DNA of 64,000 nt from Acanthochlamys bracteata (taxonomy: Eukaryota > Streptophyta > Magnoliopsida > Pandanales > Velloziaceae), in the NCBI GenBank assembly GCA_019914995.1, contig CM034133.1, positions 6,776,495-6,840,494 on the forward strand, given 5' to 3'. Both the position numbers and the translations under genes were made by a program. Below the pieces are notes generated by a model. The model made no database searches, was not told the DNA's origin, and worked only from the letters and a program-made list of their open reading frames with translations. Shown one piece after another: positions 1 to 11,849 of this stretch. Position 1 is the stretch's first letter. Each line of letters opens with the position of its first letter.

Positions 1-1109
1 AACTTCTTGCGTAGTCACATAGACATGTCTTATCTATAATAAGAATATATAACAAATAAGTATTGTTAAAGTGTAATGGCTTTTAAATAAAATCTAATGT
101 CAACTAATTAAGGTATACTATTTCATACTCAATTTTTTAACAACGTAGGAAACACATCTCTTTGCCTTGATTCCAAATTAAATGGACTCTCCATTTTGAG
201 GAGCTCCTCATGTTCACTGTAATTATAAGTTATGCTTAGTAAGCGTTAAAAAATATTGTGTTTTTAAAATTCTAAATACTTACCTGAGATACGAAACAAC
301 TTCGTCATAATTATTTAAAACAAACCAACGTGCTAAACTGTATTCCTTATCTGTGAAGAGAATTTGGTGTGCCTTACCCAACGATCGGACTTTATGAGAA
401 AATACATATAATGTTGTATCAATATGTTGCTTTCCATCTTTATATCGTTCTTATCAATTGAATCTAGTCTCCAACCCTTACAAGTATCTAGAGCAAAAAA
501 TTAGACACTCATTCATTGTATAAGATTATGTTATAGAACCTTCTAGACGTGCTCTATTACGAATAGACGTCTTAAACGTACCAATAGCCCTACATGTATG
601 GATGAAATAAAGAAAAAATTAGAAGATCCAATAGAAAAATTAAATGAGAACTTTGAGATTCCTATAATAAAATTTCACATCTTTATAGGATACATCCATC
701 TATAATGAACATGACCTTCCTTGATGGCTTATTACGACAAGTGCATAGCTAAATGTACCATGATGTCAAAAAATGCCGGAGAAAATTCATCTCGAGCTTG
801 CAAAAGTAATCACAATGTTTTGTGGCAACTCTTTCAATGCATCCAGCCTTAAAGTCTTTGCACATAATTGTCTAAAAATTTTTCCCAATTCACTAATTAC
901 TTTCACCACTTATTTCTTGAGATACCCACGAAAATAAATAGGCAATAAGCGCTGCAACAGAACATGATTATCATGACTCTTCAACCCTTATATTTTCCCA
1001 CCCATCATATTTACACACCTCAAAATATTTGCAGCATATTCATCAGGAAATCTTACAGATTGAAGAAACTCATAAAATTTCTTTCTTAATGTGATAATGT
1101 GTACACTGC

Positions 1110-2640
1110 AATCTATTTATCCCACTTATTTGTATCTAATTTCTTTATATGCAACTAAAATCGTATGGCTTGAATGTTTCTTTTGTTATACTTTAATGTT
1201 TACAGACGACAATCTTATACGTCAAGTGTCTTTAACATTTATATTAATTATGTGCTTATGAGAAACTTCTGCGCGCAGGGAGAAGAAACAAAACAAGAGG
1301 ATTCCACATGCAAGCGTGAGATAAGTTTGGAAAATCCCTCAGAGTATTATATATTTTGTTATCCACTCAAAACTCGTACTACTAACGTGAAGTATATTCT
1401 GTAATTTTTATTTAGCAGTAGCATAACGAAAGGGACGTCGACCGGAACACGCAACATTTCTCGCTTATGCTATTGTTTTGTCTCAAGTTTAAAGCTGAGA
1501 AATTAAAAATTCACCACAGTTGCTGGTGCTGGTAAGAGAGCAAATTGTAATCGAGACAAATGGGAACGCCTAAGACATCACACAAGCCGTGCCTGTATCG
1601 ATTCCTTGATGATGTCGGTGGAGCATTTGGTATGGGGGGAGTGAGTGGCTCGACTTTCACTTCATCAAAGGCAATTGTGGTGATCAACCCGATGGGTCGA
1701 TCGGTAATGATTCTTGTCTCGATTATGGTTACTATGACGGTATATCTATAACTATTTGTTGATAAAGTATTTTATGCTCAACTTTCTTGTTGAGCTGGTG
1801 ACGACTGAGAGGAATATGCTATGGACCAATGGACAACAACCGAGTAGAAATTTTGAATTAAAAGAAGAGATCATAGAGATCAGAAGCATTAAATGCATCA
1901 CAACAATGTAGAAAGCACCGCTACAATTCTGTATTAAAATGATACTTTATATTCATATGGTTATATATGCTAAGATTAATCGATGTTTGAAGTATTCCAC
2001 CGTTGGTAATTAGCCTGTTGTTCCTCCCACAAAGCACCGCTATAACTTGTACTGTGATATTCAAGCAATGCAGAATAAGAGTCGTTGAGCAATAAGTTTG
2101 GTCAGTACAATAAATCTTCTTTTGAGTTATAGCGGTGCTTTGTGGGTAGTGTTTTTTATTAGACTTTCCATATGAGCTATTGACATTTATAGTGTGCAAT
2201 GATTTGAAATAAAAGTATAGGATTCTCATAAGTTTAAGTTTAAGATTAAACAATTGGTTGGTGTTTCATGCAAAGTGTTAATAACATAAGAAGAAAAACA
2301 CCAACCAGGCCATAACTAGTTTATAGATGGACTTACGATCCTCATTAATTACCCAATAGTATTTTTAAAATGATAAAAAATTTCAAAATAATTTTAAAAA
2401 TTGAAATGTGATTCTTGTTCGGGTATTAAATATGTCTTCTATTTATGACTGGTTTGAAAATGCGTAATAAGTCAAAATTTGCTATTAGTTGATTATATTT
2501 ATATATAATCAACATCAAACCTATTAATTTAAAATCATACTTAGTCAAGAATATATAAACCACTGCAGTAGTGAGAGTAGATTAAGGGATCTATCTATCA
2601 TAATGTTGGCCTTCATGTAAGAATTTGCAATTAAAATATA
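1110..2640. other. Non-transposase DNA replacing the middle of the CACTA transposase
   Basis: About 1.5 kb lying exactly where the central Tnp2 block should be. It has no homologous coding frame. It holds the 22-bp perfect inverted repeat at 2026-2146. It may be one or more secondary insertions with loss of the original segment. Confidence 0.5.
2026..2146. mobile_element. Small hairpin element (121 bp) with perfect 22-bp inverted repeats
   Basis: CCCACAAAGCACCGCTATAA at 2026 is exactly inverted at the other end (2125-2146). A second inner pair, TTGTACTG (2047-2054) and CAGTACAA (2103-2110), continues the stem. A third partial copy (GAAAGCACCGCTACAATT) lies near 1911. The perfect arms suggest a recent MITE or a selected hairpin; the family is unknown. 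Confidence 0.6.
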
Positions 2641-3838
2641 ATGTTGGAGATGGCATCATATATTGGAACTTCATTCTCCCATAATATCTTCAACTCTTCA
2701 ATCAATAGTTGAAGATATACATCAATGTCTCTACCCGGTGCCTTTTTTCAGGAATTAAAAATGACATTATAAAATATGGCTCCTTTATACACATCCATGG
2801 AGGCGTATTGTATGACAATAAGAAAATTGGCCAACAACTATAAGCATTGCTCATATCTCCAGAAAGGATTGAAACCTTAGATTGCCAAGCCAAGATGCAA
2901 GTTTCGAGAGCCATGAGCAAACCAAGGATACTTCACATCAACATCCTTTCAAGCCTCAGCATCTGCAAGATGCCTCAGAATAGAAGGACTATCTGCACGT
3001 TTCTCTTTATACCATCTCATATCTAAAGCCGTCTTTCTTGATATATAAAATCGTCGCAATCTGGGTACTAATGAAAAATGTTGAACAACTTTTTCGGAAA
3101 CTTTCTTACCGGTGCCATCACTAACCTTACACCTGGATGTATTACATTCAGGGCACTTCTCCTCGTTTATCAACTCCTTTCTAAAAAAACACAGTCATTC
3201 TCGCATGCAGCAACAGGTTCCCATCCCAAACCTAAATCCTTTAGAGCATAATTCAAAAGGTCAAGTAGCATATTAAAGCCTTTGTTACTCCAACAATTAA
3301 GCACCTTAACCTGAAGCAGTTTCACGAGGAAAGATAATTTTGAGATTGTGCATCCCTTGTATAATGGCTTTTTACATCTTCGAACAATTTATCATATCTA
3401 TCAATATCATATGCTGTAACTGACTCCTTCTCTTCACCACGTAATGGGTGAGGAGTCTCACCATCCACAGCTACTTGAGCGATCTCTAAATCCACAACAC
3501 TACCTCTACATATATCCTCCAAAGTTTCAAACATTTCATCATATTCTTCATCTTCACCAAGTCTCACCCGGGTTTCGCATAAAGAAGCACCTTGACTCTG
3601 ATTACCTTATTGAGTGACTTCTCCATAAAGGTTCCCTATCGTGTAAGACGCCATAAAATCATTCACAACTAAATGCATATACACTTATTCGAGAGTGTTT
3701 GAATATTGTGTCGGTATGGACAGTGCATCTCACTAACATTCGGTAAATGATCTTTAACAAATTGCACGATAGAGCAGACTCCATCTATATACTCTTCCGA
3801 TAGCTTGTTGATATTATACATCCAACTCTTATTCATTC

Positions 3839-5740
3839 TTCGTATAGATTTTTGAAAGTTAGTCCTACTGTATAAAATTATACACTAACTAATTAATTAT
3901 TGTATACGTAAGATGCATAAATTTTTCTAGAAGTAACGACAATTTAATCTTTCATTAAAGTTTAATCTTTCTAAACATATAATGTAACGCATAATATGAT
4001 ATGACATTAGGAGTCCACTTGTAGCAAATGTCTTCTTGTTTTTATTGAACCTCAAATTAAAACATGTCCAACAATCATCAAATTTTTACTTGTATTGAAA
4101 TGCTAAGCTGTACTAATTAACAACTCAAAACACTAAGCTACATAGTGCTCAATTTAACACCCATAAGTCATCCAAATCAAAAGTAGGAAAAGCACAACAA
4201 GAACAAGTTTCCTAGGTACGTATGTATATGTATAACATATATAGATCTAAATTATTTTTCTTTCTTTCTTTCAGCTGATGAACAATTTTTCCAATTATTA
4301 AGGAGAAGAAATATTCCTATCATCAAATTTAATTAGGATTGAAAGAGTAATGCAAGTTCACCAAACTCACAACCATAAGCAATGTACTAGAAATATTCCC
4401 ATCACCTCCACTTAAGGTAGGTTTAGTAGTAGAAATAGGAAGTAGAGCTCTTACAGGCTTGCCAAATCAAACAGATTTGTCACAATAGAGCTCTTATAGG
4501 CTTGCCAAATCAAGTAGATTTGTCATAGTAGCAGGAAAAGGCTCAACAATAGAAGCTGTATACACTTTCCTCCAAATAACAGTAGCTGGAAGTCACTATC
4601 TTGAATCGCACCTTCTATAAAAATAAGTCACCAACTAATATTCAAGAACATGAAGATTTAATGGTGGAAAAAAAGTGGAGAGTAATAGCAGCAAATATCA
4701 GCATACTACAAGGTTACAACGTATACCCAAAGTAGAATTGTAACTACATTCTAAATGTAGTTGGTCAACAGGCTAGGAATGGCACTCATAAAATTCAGCT
4801 AATCAAAAAGCCAAGAAAAGTCAAATTGGTACATCATTAAACTACTGACTATATGTAGAACTATAAATATTTCAGCAAATTATCAAACTGTAACTTAATT
4901 CAGTGCTCTGGAAACAAAAGAAAACAATAAATGTCAGTATACGTACATGACAATCTAGAAGATTTTAGTTTACGGACATATCCGCAGATCGTCAAAGCAT
5001 GCATAGGTAAGAAGTTGATTTTCTTTTTCTTTTCCAGTTATATGACTTGCATTTCTTCATTCACAACATTAATTCTCACTAGTTATAGCCATAATAACAA
5101 CACTTTAGACTTTATTGTAGCTGTCAGCAATGCTAATATATATTACTTCAACTGAAAAACATGGGTCATGCTATTTTATTATAGATAATAACATGATAAG
5201 CACATAAGTTTGAAAGTCTAACTTGCAAATTCTTTTAAGCAGTTCTTTTCATGGAATTTTCCTCATACGAAAACTGGGAAGTTCATGTGAAATCTCGATG
5301 AAAGAATGTGTTGAGAATTTCTTGTAAGGTTTAGTTTATAATCTTTGCAATTGGATAGGTGGTGTGAATGTTTACTATCTTGAGAAGAACAACTTGTTCA
5401 AGTATATATTTGAGTAGCTAGCTAGGAAACGAAAATTAAATCAAAATTAGGTACATGTCACTCTCTGTATCGCATAAAATTTCACTAAATATTGTTGTTG
5501 GAATATTGATAATACTACAGAGTTTATATTCAACATGTACAGTTCTATATGGCAAAAACAGGTAATAATCACATTCTTTTGCCTCAAAATTTTCTATTTT
5601 AAACGTACATATAATAACTAGTCATTCATACTTGTGTACTTGTTTATACAAAAGCAGGTAATCTTGATTGCCATCACTACACAGACCAAGCTACGGTGGG
5701 TTTGTCAACTACGATTTGATTAAGAACAAAACACTATTTC
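3839..5740. other. AT-rich upstream region of the CACTA transposase
   Basis: Apart from the 43-bp tandem repeat no gene or element end is recognised. A 74-codon open frame at 4931-5155 has no visible domain and is taken as chance. Confidence 0.45.
4444..4529 (+). repeat. 43-bp tandem repeat, two units
   Basis: Units 4444-4486 and 4487-4529 share AGAGCTCTTA, AGGCTTGCCAAATCAA and AGATTTGTCA, with only a few substitutions. Non-coding, within the stretch upstream of the CACTA transposase. Confidence 0.85.
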
Positions 5741-6658
5741 CACTACTACAATAAACAGCTTTACCGATTGATATTGTCAGAAGATTGCAAAGAAACTCAC
5801 ATAATCACTATGTAAAGAAAGGAATGCAAAAGCTCATAAATCTCAAGCATTCAGGTCAAACAGATAAAAACAAATATGTTGGAAAAACAACAAAAGATTG
5901 TCCCTCATTTCTTGCGATAGAAAGACCCATTTGAAATTTGATTTCTTTCATTTAGAAATACACCTCACAATCTCCTTTTTGATAATACATTTATAGCTGA
6001 CTCACATGACAACACAAACACAGCAGCATAATCTCAGATGCATATAAGCTATAATAAAGAGAGTTCCATCTCAGATGCATCTCAAATCAAAATATGAACG
6101 CATGAATTGTAGCAAAAGAACAAAACCCATTTCTGCCGGCAAAACAGGAGAACGGGAAGGAATCTCAACAGCAAATAAGTGCAGAACGGGATCAGTCCGG
6201 CCGGTAAGGCAGAGCGGCTCTTTCTCACACCAGCAAAAGGAGAGCTTTCGAAGACCAAATTTTTGATGAAATTTCTTCTCCTAGGGTCGACGGAAGCAAA
6301 TCCGGCGAGATGAAGCAGGATTTCTCAAGTAGATCACCGATTAGTGGCAAGGGAACGGCTCCGGCGAAGACCTAGCTAGGACTGCGTGGGAAGGAAATGA
6401 GTGGATTCTGATTCGATCAGGTTCATTCAAACAAATTACCGATTGATTACTTATTCAGTTAGTAAATTGTTAGAATAAATACTGACTGATTACATATTAC
6501 TCGGACATATTCTTAAAACACTAACCGAGTTATGTTTCAGTTGATAATTTTATATGAGTTGCCAACTGTTTTGTATTCAGTCGGTAGGTTACAAACTTAC
6601 CCATTAAACTTTGTCAATCGGTAATATTCAGTCGGTAATAGTCTTTTTCGTAGTAATG
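5741..6658. mobile_element. CACTA-type termini, possible 0.9-kb non-autonomous element
   Basis: CACTACTACAATAAACAGCT at 5741, followed by TTACCGATTGATATT, lines up with the inverse of the right end at 6658 (CATTACTACGAAAAAGACTA, then TTACCGACTGAATATT). Sub-terminal ACCGA/TCGGT words repeat near both ends (6422-6640), as in CACTA elements. The interior has a GC-rich part (6170-6380) resembling a first exon or leader. The flanking triplets (TTC and AGT) do not form a target duplication, so the right end could instead be the 5' terminus of the large element whose transposase lies at 1-3838. Confidence 0.55.
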
Positions 6659-7680
6659 AGTTAATCATAAGTGGTGAGCATGTATAGACGCTTTTAGCTT
6701 CACGGTGAATGCTTACGTATGCTCTTATTTGTTTTTCTTCTATTGTCTCACTATTTTTCTCTACTCTTCTCCTCCTCATCTTTGCTGCCCTGGTTTTACT
6801 ATTTATATGCTTCCTTCTTACAACTCTTGGATTTAGATTTCAATCTTTCGAATATTTCTTGTTAGAGCTTACTCGTCTCGCTTGAAGCTGATCGGATTGC
6901 GAATTTCAGCCTGAATACGTTAATACTGTTGAGCTGGTTTGAGTTTCTATTCTTACTGTTCAGCTCCATGACTGAAAATATGCTCTTGAATCGTTGTTGA
7001 TCTTCTTGCTTGCACTAAGATGATCGTCTTTATCTCTGTATCTTGATTTCAGTATTTTTCTTCAATATCTATAAGACTCTGAATTTTGAGCTAATGAATG
7101 GAATTTTGTGTGAATTGTTTTGTTAGTTTCTTGGTTCACAAATTTGATCTTCTATTCGCTACATGTTTGTCTTGCCTTTGATATGGATTTGTTTCTGGAA
7201 TATTGAACTAGCTCTGATGTAGTATGTGTACTTCGTTGAAGTCTTCAGCTTGCTGGAGCTCTTATCTAAGACATCGACAAAAGGCAATCATCGTCTCTAT
7301 TCGATTTCTTGCTTAACAGTAAGGATGTAGCATTTATACAGCTAGCTGCTCCCTTGTTTGTGTATGCTCTGTTTTCCTAGTGGATCACTTTACTACTTTG
7401 CCTTTATACTTTGTGCGGATTTTACATTCATGTCTCATGAGGGATATTGAATATAGGTAGCTGGCTAGTTATCTGCTAGATACACGATGACTATACTTTG
7501 TGAAGATCTACATAACTTAATTCAAACATTAGTTGACATAAACTTATTAATTATATTATTAATCATTGTAATGATCAAATTACCTTGGGAGTTTTGACAA
7601 AGTCAAAGGAGTATCTAATACAAGTCTCGACGACCAAACTTACTAGACATTATGAATCTCTACAATTACGTGTTTGATCC
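6659..7680. other. Non-repetitive leader/intron-like DNA
   Basis: Moderately T-rich sequence resembling a plant 5' intron (many TTGATTT/GTTTGT words) but without a convincing exon, start codon context or domain. No gene called. Confidence 0.4.
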
Positions 7681-7689
7681 CAGTTACAA

Positions 7690-8245
7690 CTATAAGCGGC
7701 CACAAAAACTTTATCACTAATATATTTATCAGTAGCCGAGTTGTACTATTAGTGAAAACATTTGTCTGCCACCAAAAGGTTCTTGATCACGTATAATGGT
7801 CGTTGTAATATTAGTAGATACCAAACTGGTCGGTTGCTAAACGTTGTCATAAGCGACCAAACTACTTTGGTCGAAAATAATGTAATTCAACTTTTTACTT
7901 TTTTAATTTTTAAATTCCGCATAATATAAAATTATATTTATCTTACTTGTAATCAATTAGTGAACAAATACCACGAGAAACAATTTGCACAAAAATTATT
8001 CTCAAATTAGATAAGTTTATAGTCAATAGAAAATATCTTACAATACATTGGGCGTCAAATTATAAGAGGTAATTGTGTATTTGAATTCAAGCACAAATAA
8101 GTGTTAGCAAAATCATTATATATTGAAAATTTTTAAATTACATATGAAAACCATTTTTATTTCACTTGTTTGACGTTCGGATGTCATACTGATTTTTTTA
8201 GCGTCACCCTTACCAAGGTGGCCATATCTATAGTGATTTTTGTAG
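7690..8245. mobile_element. Possible CACTA-like non-autonomous remnant
   Basis: The left part holds repeated GCGACCA/GGTCGNTNG words (for example CCACAAAAACTTTATCAC at 7700, GGTCGTTGTAATA near 7797, AAGCGACCAAACTAC near 7853). The right part ends TATAGTGATTTTTGTAG at 8245, which read inverted is CTACAAAAATCACTATA, a CACTA-like terminus. Ends do not pair cleanly. Confidence 0.3.
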
Positions 8246-8934
8246 AATTTTATTACTTATTTTTTAGTTTTACCCCTTATCTTGCTTTAAATGTAGATAT
8301 TACATAATAAAATTTAAGAATGTAAACCGACTCATAGTCATGTTAGGAGTGAGTTTTTATGATTTCATAACCTAATTTTCATTTTCACCACTTAAGTTGC
8401 TATAAACCTATGCATTATATCATAAAACTTCAAACTATTGCAATTGCTTGGAGTTTGTTCTCAACTTCATTTCCCTAACTTTCTAGTAAATGCTCTTTTG
8501 TAAGTGCTTAATATGTCCTCAACCTACACATTTTATAATATGAATTTGAACAAGATTTATATCTTTCTATATTTCAGTATATTTATCGTCTTATAAAATA
8601 TGCTCCCAATGCTTCTCTTCACTTCTCCGCGATAGGTATTAGGTTATTTTCTTTGCGAGTCTAGTGAATTCTTGGCATTCCTATAGAGATGAAGAGATAA
8701 TTTAGAATATCATGGAAACTTAGCTTATATTGAAGTAATCATCATATATATTACATTACACTCACCATGCATTTAGAATTATCAAATAAATTGCATAGTA
8801 ATAACTAGTTAGCAAGTCGACCACTATGCCTAAGTTCTTGGGATGGGTTGTCCCTACGTAGATCTCTACGTCCCATCTTTTTGTTGGGCCTCTAAATTGA
8901 GTTAGGCTCGAATTAGTAGCGTGTTGGGCTTGGT

Positions 8935-9510
8935 GGGCTCGAGCGAAAAGATTAACTAGCTTGGTGGACTATGGCCGGATTAGTAGCGTACGGACCTGTG
9001 ATGATGCCTAAATAAAAAATAGGCTAGCTAATTTGAAGGCAGACCAACAACTCGTCTTGGATTGGGTCAAGTAGATCTTAACTTGTTGGGCGTAACAGCC
9101 CACGCTCCTTAATAATTCCACATTAACTAGGTGTTGGAATAGGTATGTGTGCTTATAAGTCAAAAATGCTAATCCGTAAGAAGTTGGCCAATACTTCTAG
9201 TGTGAGGATCCGATCCTGTAATTGGTATCCGAGTAAAAGACCGACTAAATTGGTGAGTTAGGGCCATATTAGTAGCGCAGGGGCCTATAATGGTTGCCAA
9301 AGTGAAAAATGAGCTAGCTAACTTAGAGGTAGACCAGCAACTAGTCTTATGTTGGGCCAAGTGGATCCTGACTTATTGGGTGTAACAGCCACGCTCCTTA
9401 ATAGTTTCACAATGGCTGGTGTTAGAATAAGTACTGTTTATAAGTAGAGATGTTAATCCCTAAAAAGTTGGCCAATTCTTTTAGTGAGTGATTCAATCCT
9501 ACAATTATCA
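8935..9510 (+). repeat. Diverged tandem duplication, unit about 290 bp
   Basis: Two consecutive units share, offset by about 290 bp, 'attagtagcg', 'gctagctaa', 'gtagaccagcaact' (first unit 'gcagaccaacaact'), TTGGGCGTAACAGCCCACGC (second unit TTGGGTGTAACAGCCACGC), 'ctccttaata' and 'gttggccaat'. There is no coding frame. Each unit ends with a TATA-like 'cttataag' followed by 'aatgctaatcc'-type sequence. Origin unknown; a transposon-derived or promoter-like repeat is possible. Confidence 0.7.
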
Positions 9511-9634
9511 TAATGGTGATGGGACCTATATCTCCATTGCTTCTATATTTTTCCTATACATTATGCAAATATTATTTTAAGTTTGTATACCCAAGGTCTA
9601 TCCCTAAGTGTTCCTTTATACAAAAAAGATGCTA

Positions 9635-9635
9635 G

Positions 9636-9666
<31 letters not shown>

Positions 9667-9905
9667 GAAGAAGATATCTGTACAATGCCATCTTAGGCGC
9701 ACATTGTTCATATAAGGTGAATAAAAAGTTCAAAATTTAATTTCCATCGTTAGATATGAAGAACTATAAGTCATTATCACGCCGCAACCTTTTAGTTTAA
9801 TCGGATCAAGAATCGACCTCTATCTACTATTTTGATCAAAATGACAGAAAAAATTGACAAAAATTGCAAAGTATATGTTGTTTTATTTTTCTGTCAGTAA
9901 GATAA
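9635..9905 (+). mobile_element. (TA)n-bounded short element, copy M1
   Basis: A pure (TA)n tract at 9635-9664 is followed by the family core: 'catcgttagatatgaagaac', 'agtttaatcggatcaagaat', CGACCTCTATC and 'tttgatcaaaatgacag'. The far end lacks a second (TA) tract, so this copy may be truncated. Confidence 0.5.
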
Positions 9906-10440
9906 AGAGACTGGATGGATAACACAGCGTGGTCTAATTGAGTTTAAATTTTATGACCATATTTTTAACTCATATTTTTTCGTATCTAATTTTATGACAA
10001 ACATATGCATATATCTTGATCCTAGATATATTTTGGCAAAAAAAATTCAAAATTAGTAATTTATAAATTACTAAATTATTTCATATCATAATTAATTATT
10101 TACTTCATGCCTTAGTAAAATAGTGCAAGTTGAGAATTATAATATTATCGAAGGTATTACCATTTACGTGTTTCATTAATAATGAATTTAGATTTTGTAG
10201 AAAGAGTTATCAAAATTTTGTCAAGTAGTTATGTTTTATCAAAATTTTTATCGATATTATTACTATGTATTTGTATTATAAAAATTTCAACTGTCACGAC
10301 ATATTTTCAAAAACATAATAAAAAATTTTGTTGGTACATTTTAAGTACCAATAAAGATACTAAAAGAATATACATTTTGATGGATACTCACCATATCTTT
10401 TTCACCAAAAATATCCTGCAAATTCATTCCAACTGAGTTT
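9906..10440. other. AT-rich DNA without recognisable features
   Basis: An 84-codon open frame (10182-10436) is low in complexity (Ile/Lys/Phe-rich) with no domain and is taken as a product of base composition. Confidence 0.5.
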
Positions 10441-10661
10441 ATAATTTCGCTCGAGTTTAAAACTATAGAATTTAAAATTAATAATTTTAATTATTAAATA
10501 GGTCAATCTGAATTTGACCCGGTTATAAAATAGGTTGGGTTAAGGTTGATAAGTTTGACCCGTATAAATTAACAAATTGAGTTAGGATTGAATGAATTTG
10601 ATCCAGTCATTGAATGGATCGACTCGAAATTGATCCACCAATCTAAATTGGCACCCCTATC
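10441..10661. mobile_element. hAT-like non-autonomous element terminus
   Basis: The segment ends TTGGCACCCCTA (inverted: TAGGGGTGCCAA), a common plant hAT terminus. It is preceded by the typical string of 'ttgacccgg', 'gggttaaggttg' and 'tttgacccg' words found next to such ends. The opposite TIR was not found, so it is likely truncated. Confidence 0.4.
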
Positions 10662-11520
10662 CTTACTATTTCGGGCACCCAAGGCATGCGACATTGCAAC
10701 ATTGGATTGCTTGAACCAACGGCTCTGATCGAATAGAGATTTGTCGCTCAAAATTCTCACCACTCACAGTTCAAGGGTAATCGCATGATTTCTCCACCTC
10801 GCATTTTCTACCTTCTTTTCCTTTTCTTGTTCCAAGCATTTTCTTTTTCTCCTCTACTCACGAGAGACGCAAACCTGTGAGCGATACGATCACTTCTTCC
10901 TCACAGTGATCTCTCTTGCCTCTCCCTTCCTTGTCCGTTCTTCAGATGTTCAAATGATCGGCACGTCAACGATAACCCTCTGATCTCCTCGTTTAAACTC
11001 TAGCTTACATTATCGATTGTGCAATCAAACCTCCGCGTGCCGACGATAAGGTGGCTCGCACTCGATTTTTTAGGCAAGGATGAATCAAAGCAAGCACCAA
11101 ACCCTAATTTTTTATTTGATTTGAATATCTTATTAGCAAGGATGGTGTGCTTTCGACTTTGATCGAATTGAAATTGGGATATGATGATGGATGATCGAAT
11201 TGGATCCACATGACGAGGAAATATTCAATTTGTCATTCAGAGAAATCACTAAAATGTTGTGGCACAACCGATCGACTTCCTCAAGGATTTCACTCGAACA
11301 CAATTAATTCTCATGCCACTCTGATGGTCAACTCTCCATTCGGTCACTACTAATGATTAGAATAACATTTTATTCCGACAACAGCTTCTATGATTGACTA
11401 GTTTGAATACTCTATAACTATCTCCTTTTCTGATAAAAAATTCATAAATAGCATCCTCCTACTCAAACTTCTCGTAGGATTAATAGTTATTGATTAGGTC
11501 GAAAGGATGTCGACAGTGTA
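10662..11520. other. Gene-leader-like, CT-rich stretch without a supported gene
   Basis: The region 10780-10930 is markedly CT-rich and less AT-rich than its surroundings, like a plant 5' leader. No long frame, splice pattern or protein family could be tied to it. It may be a leader remnant of a dead gene or transposon. Confidence 0.35.
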
Positions 11521-11539
11521 ATCAGTATAATGCCCACCC

Positions 11540-11765
11540 TTAGCGACGTGACTTGTATATCGATGTAGTTGCTGTAACCTACCTTCATATAAATAAATTA
11601 TCAATGATGTAGTCAAATCTAACTTGTATGTCGATAATGTAAGTCGATATAGTCAAATTTTGACTTATATATTGATAAAGTAGGTGTATATAGTAGTAAA
11701 TTCTTACTTGTATGTCAATATAACAAGTCGATATAATAGTCAAAACCTGACTGGTATTGTCGACA
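11540..11765 (+). repeat. Degenerate tandem array around TTGTATGTCGATA
   Basis: About four units of roughly 50-65 bp each repeat 'cttgtatgtcgat', 'gtcgatatagtcaa' and 'atttgact' words with substitutions and length changes. Non-coding; repeated Ile/Tyr codons in the open frame on the - strand come from the array. Confidence 0.6.
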
Positions 11766-11849
11766 GCAAGGTTCACATTATATACGAACCCTGAATTTCA
11801 AGTTGATAAGATAGTTGATTACAGTTGCAAAAATCTATGCAAATATTGT

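Larger units (their letters stand above)
1..3838 (-). pseudogene. CACTA (En/Spm) transposon transposase (Tnp2-like), broken and interrupted
   Basis: Read on the - strand, three Tnp2-family blocks follow in order. At 3838-3690 a transposase-associated N-terminus starts MNKSWMYNINKLSEEYIDG. At 3600-2645 come YDIDRYDKLFEDVKSHY, CPECNTSRCKVSDGTGKKV, RLRRFYISRKTALDMRW and MSNAYSCWPIFLLSYN followed by TPPWMCIKEPYFIMSFLIPE. At 1088-130 come EYAANILRCVN, GLKSHDNHVLLQRLLPI, the FFDIMVHLAMHL and HYRWMYPIK region, LIFCSRYL.GLETRFN, LGKAHQILFTDKEYSLARWF and the 'SEHEELLKMES' tail. The middle, about 250 residues of the family including PICNEDT and ..LDVMHIEKNI, is missing and replaced by unrelated DNA at about 1110-2640. 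Many stops and frameshifts are present, so the gene is dead. Confidence 0.85.

Noticed and set aside
8820-8900. 5S rRNA / Cassandra-type TRIM
   Set aside because: The word GGGATGGGTTGTCC recalled 5S rRNA, but the conserved internal promoter words of 5S are absent.
10182-10436. 84-codon frame as a small gene
   Set aside because: Low-complexity Ile/Lys/Phe composition expected from AT-rich DNA; no promoter or homologue is visible.
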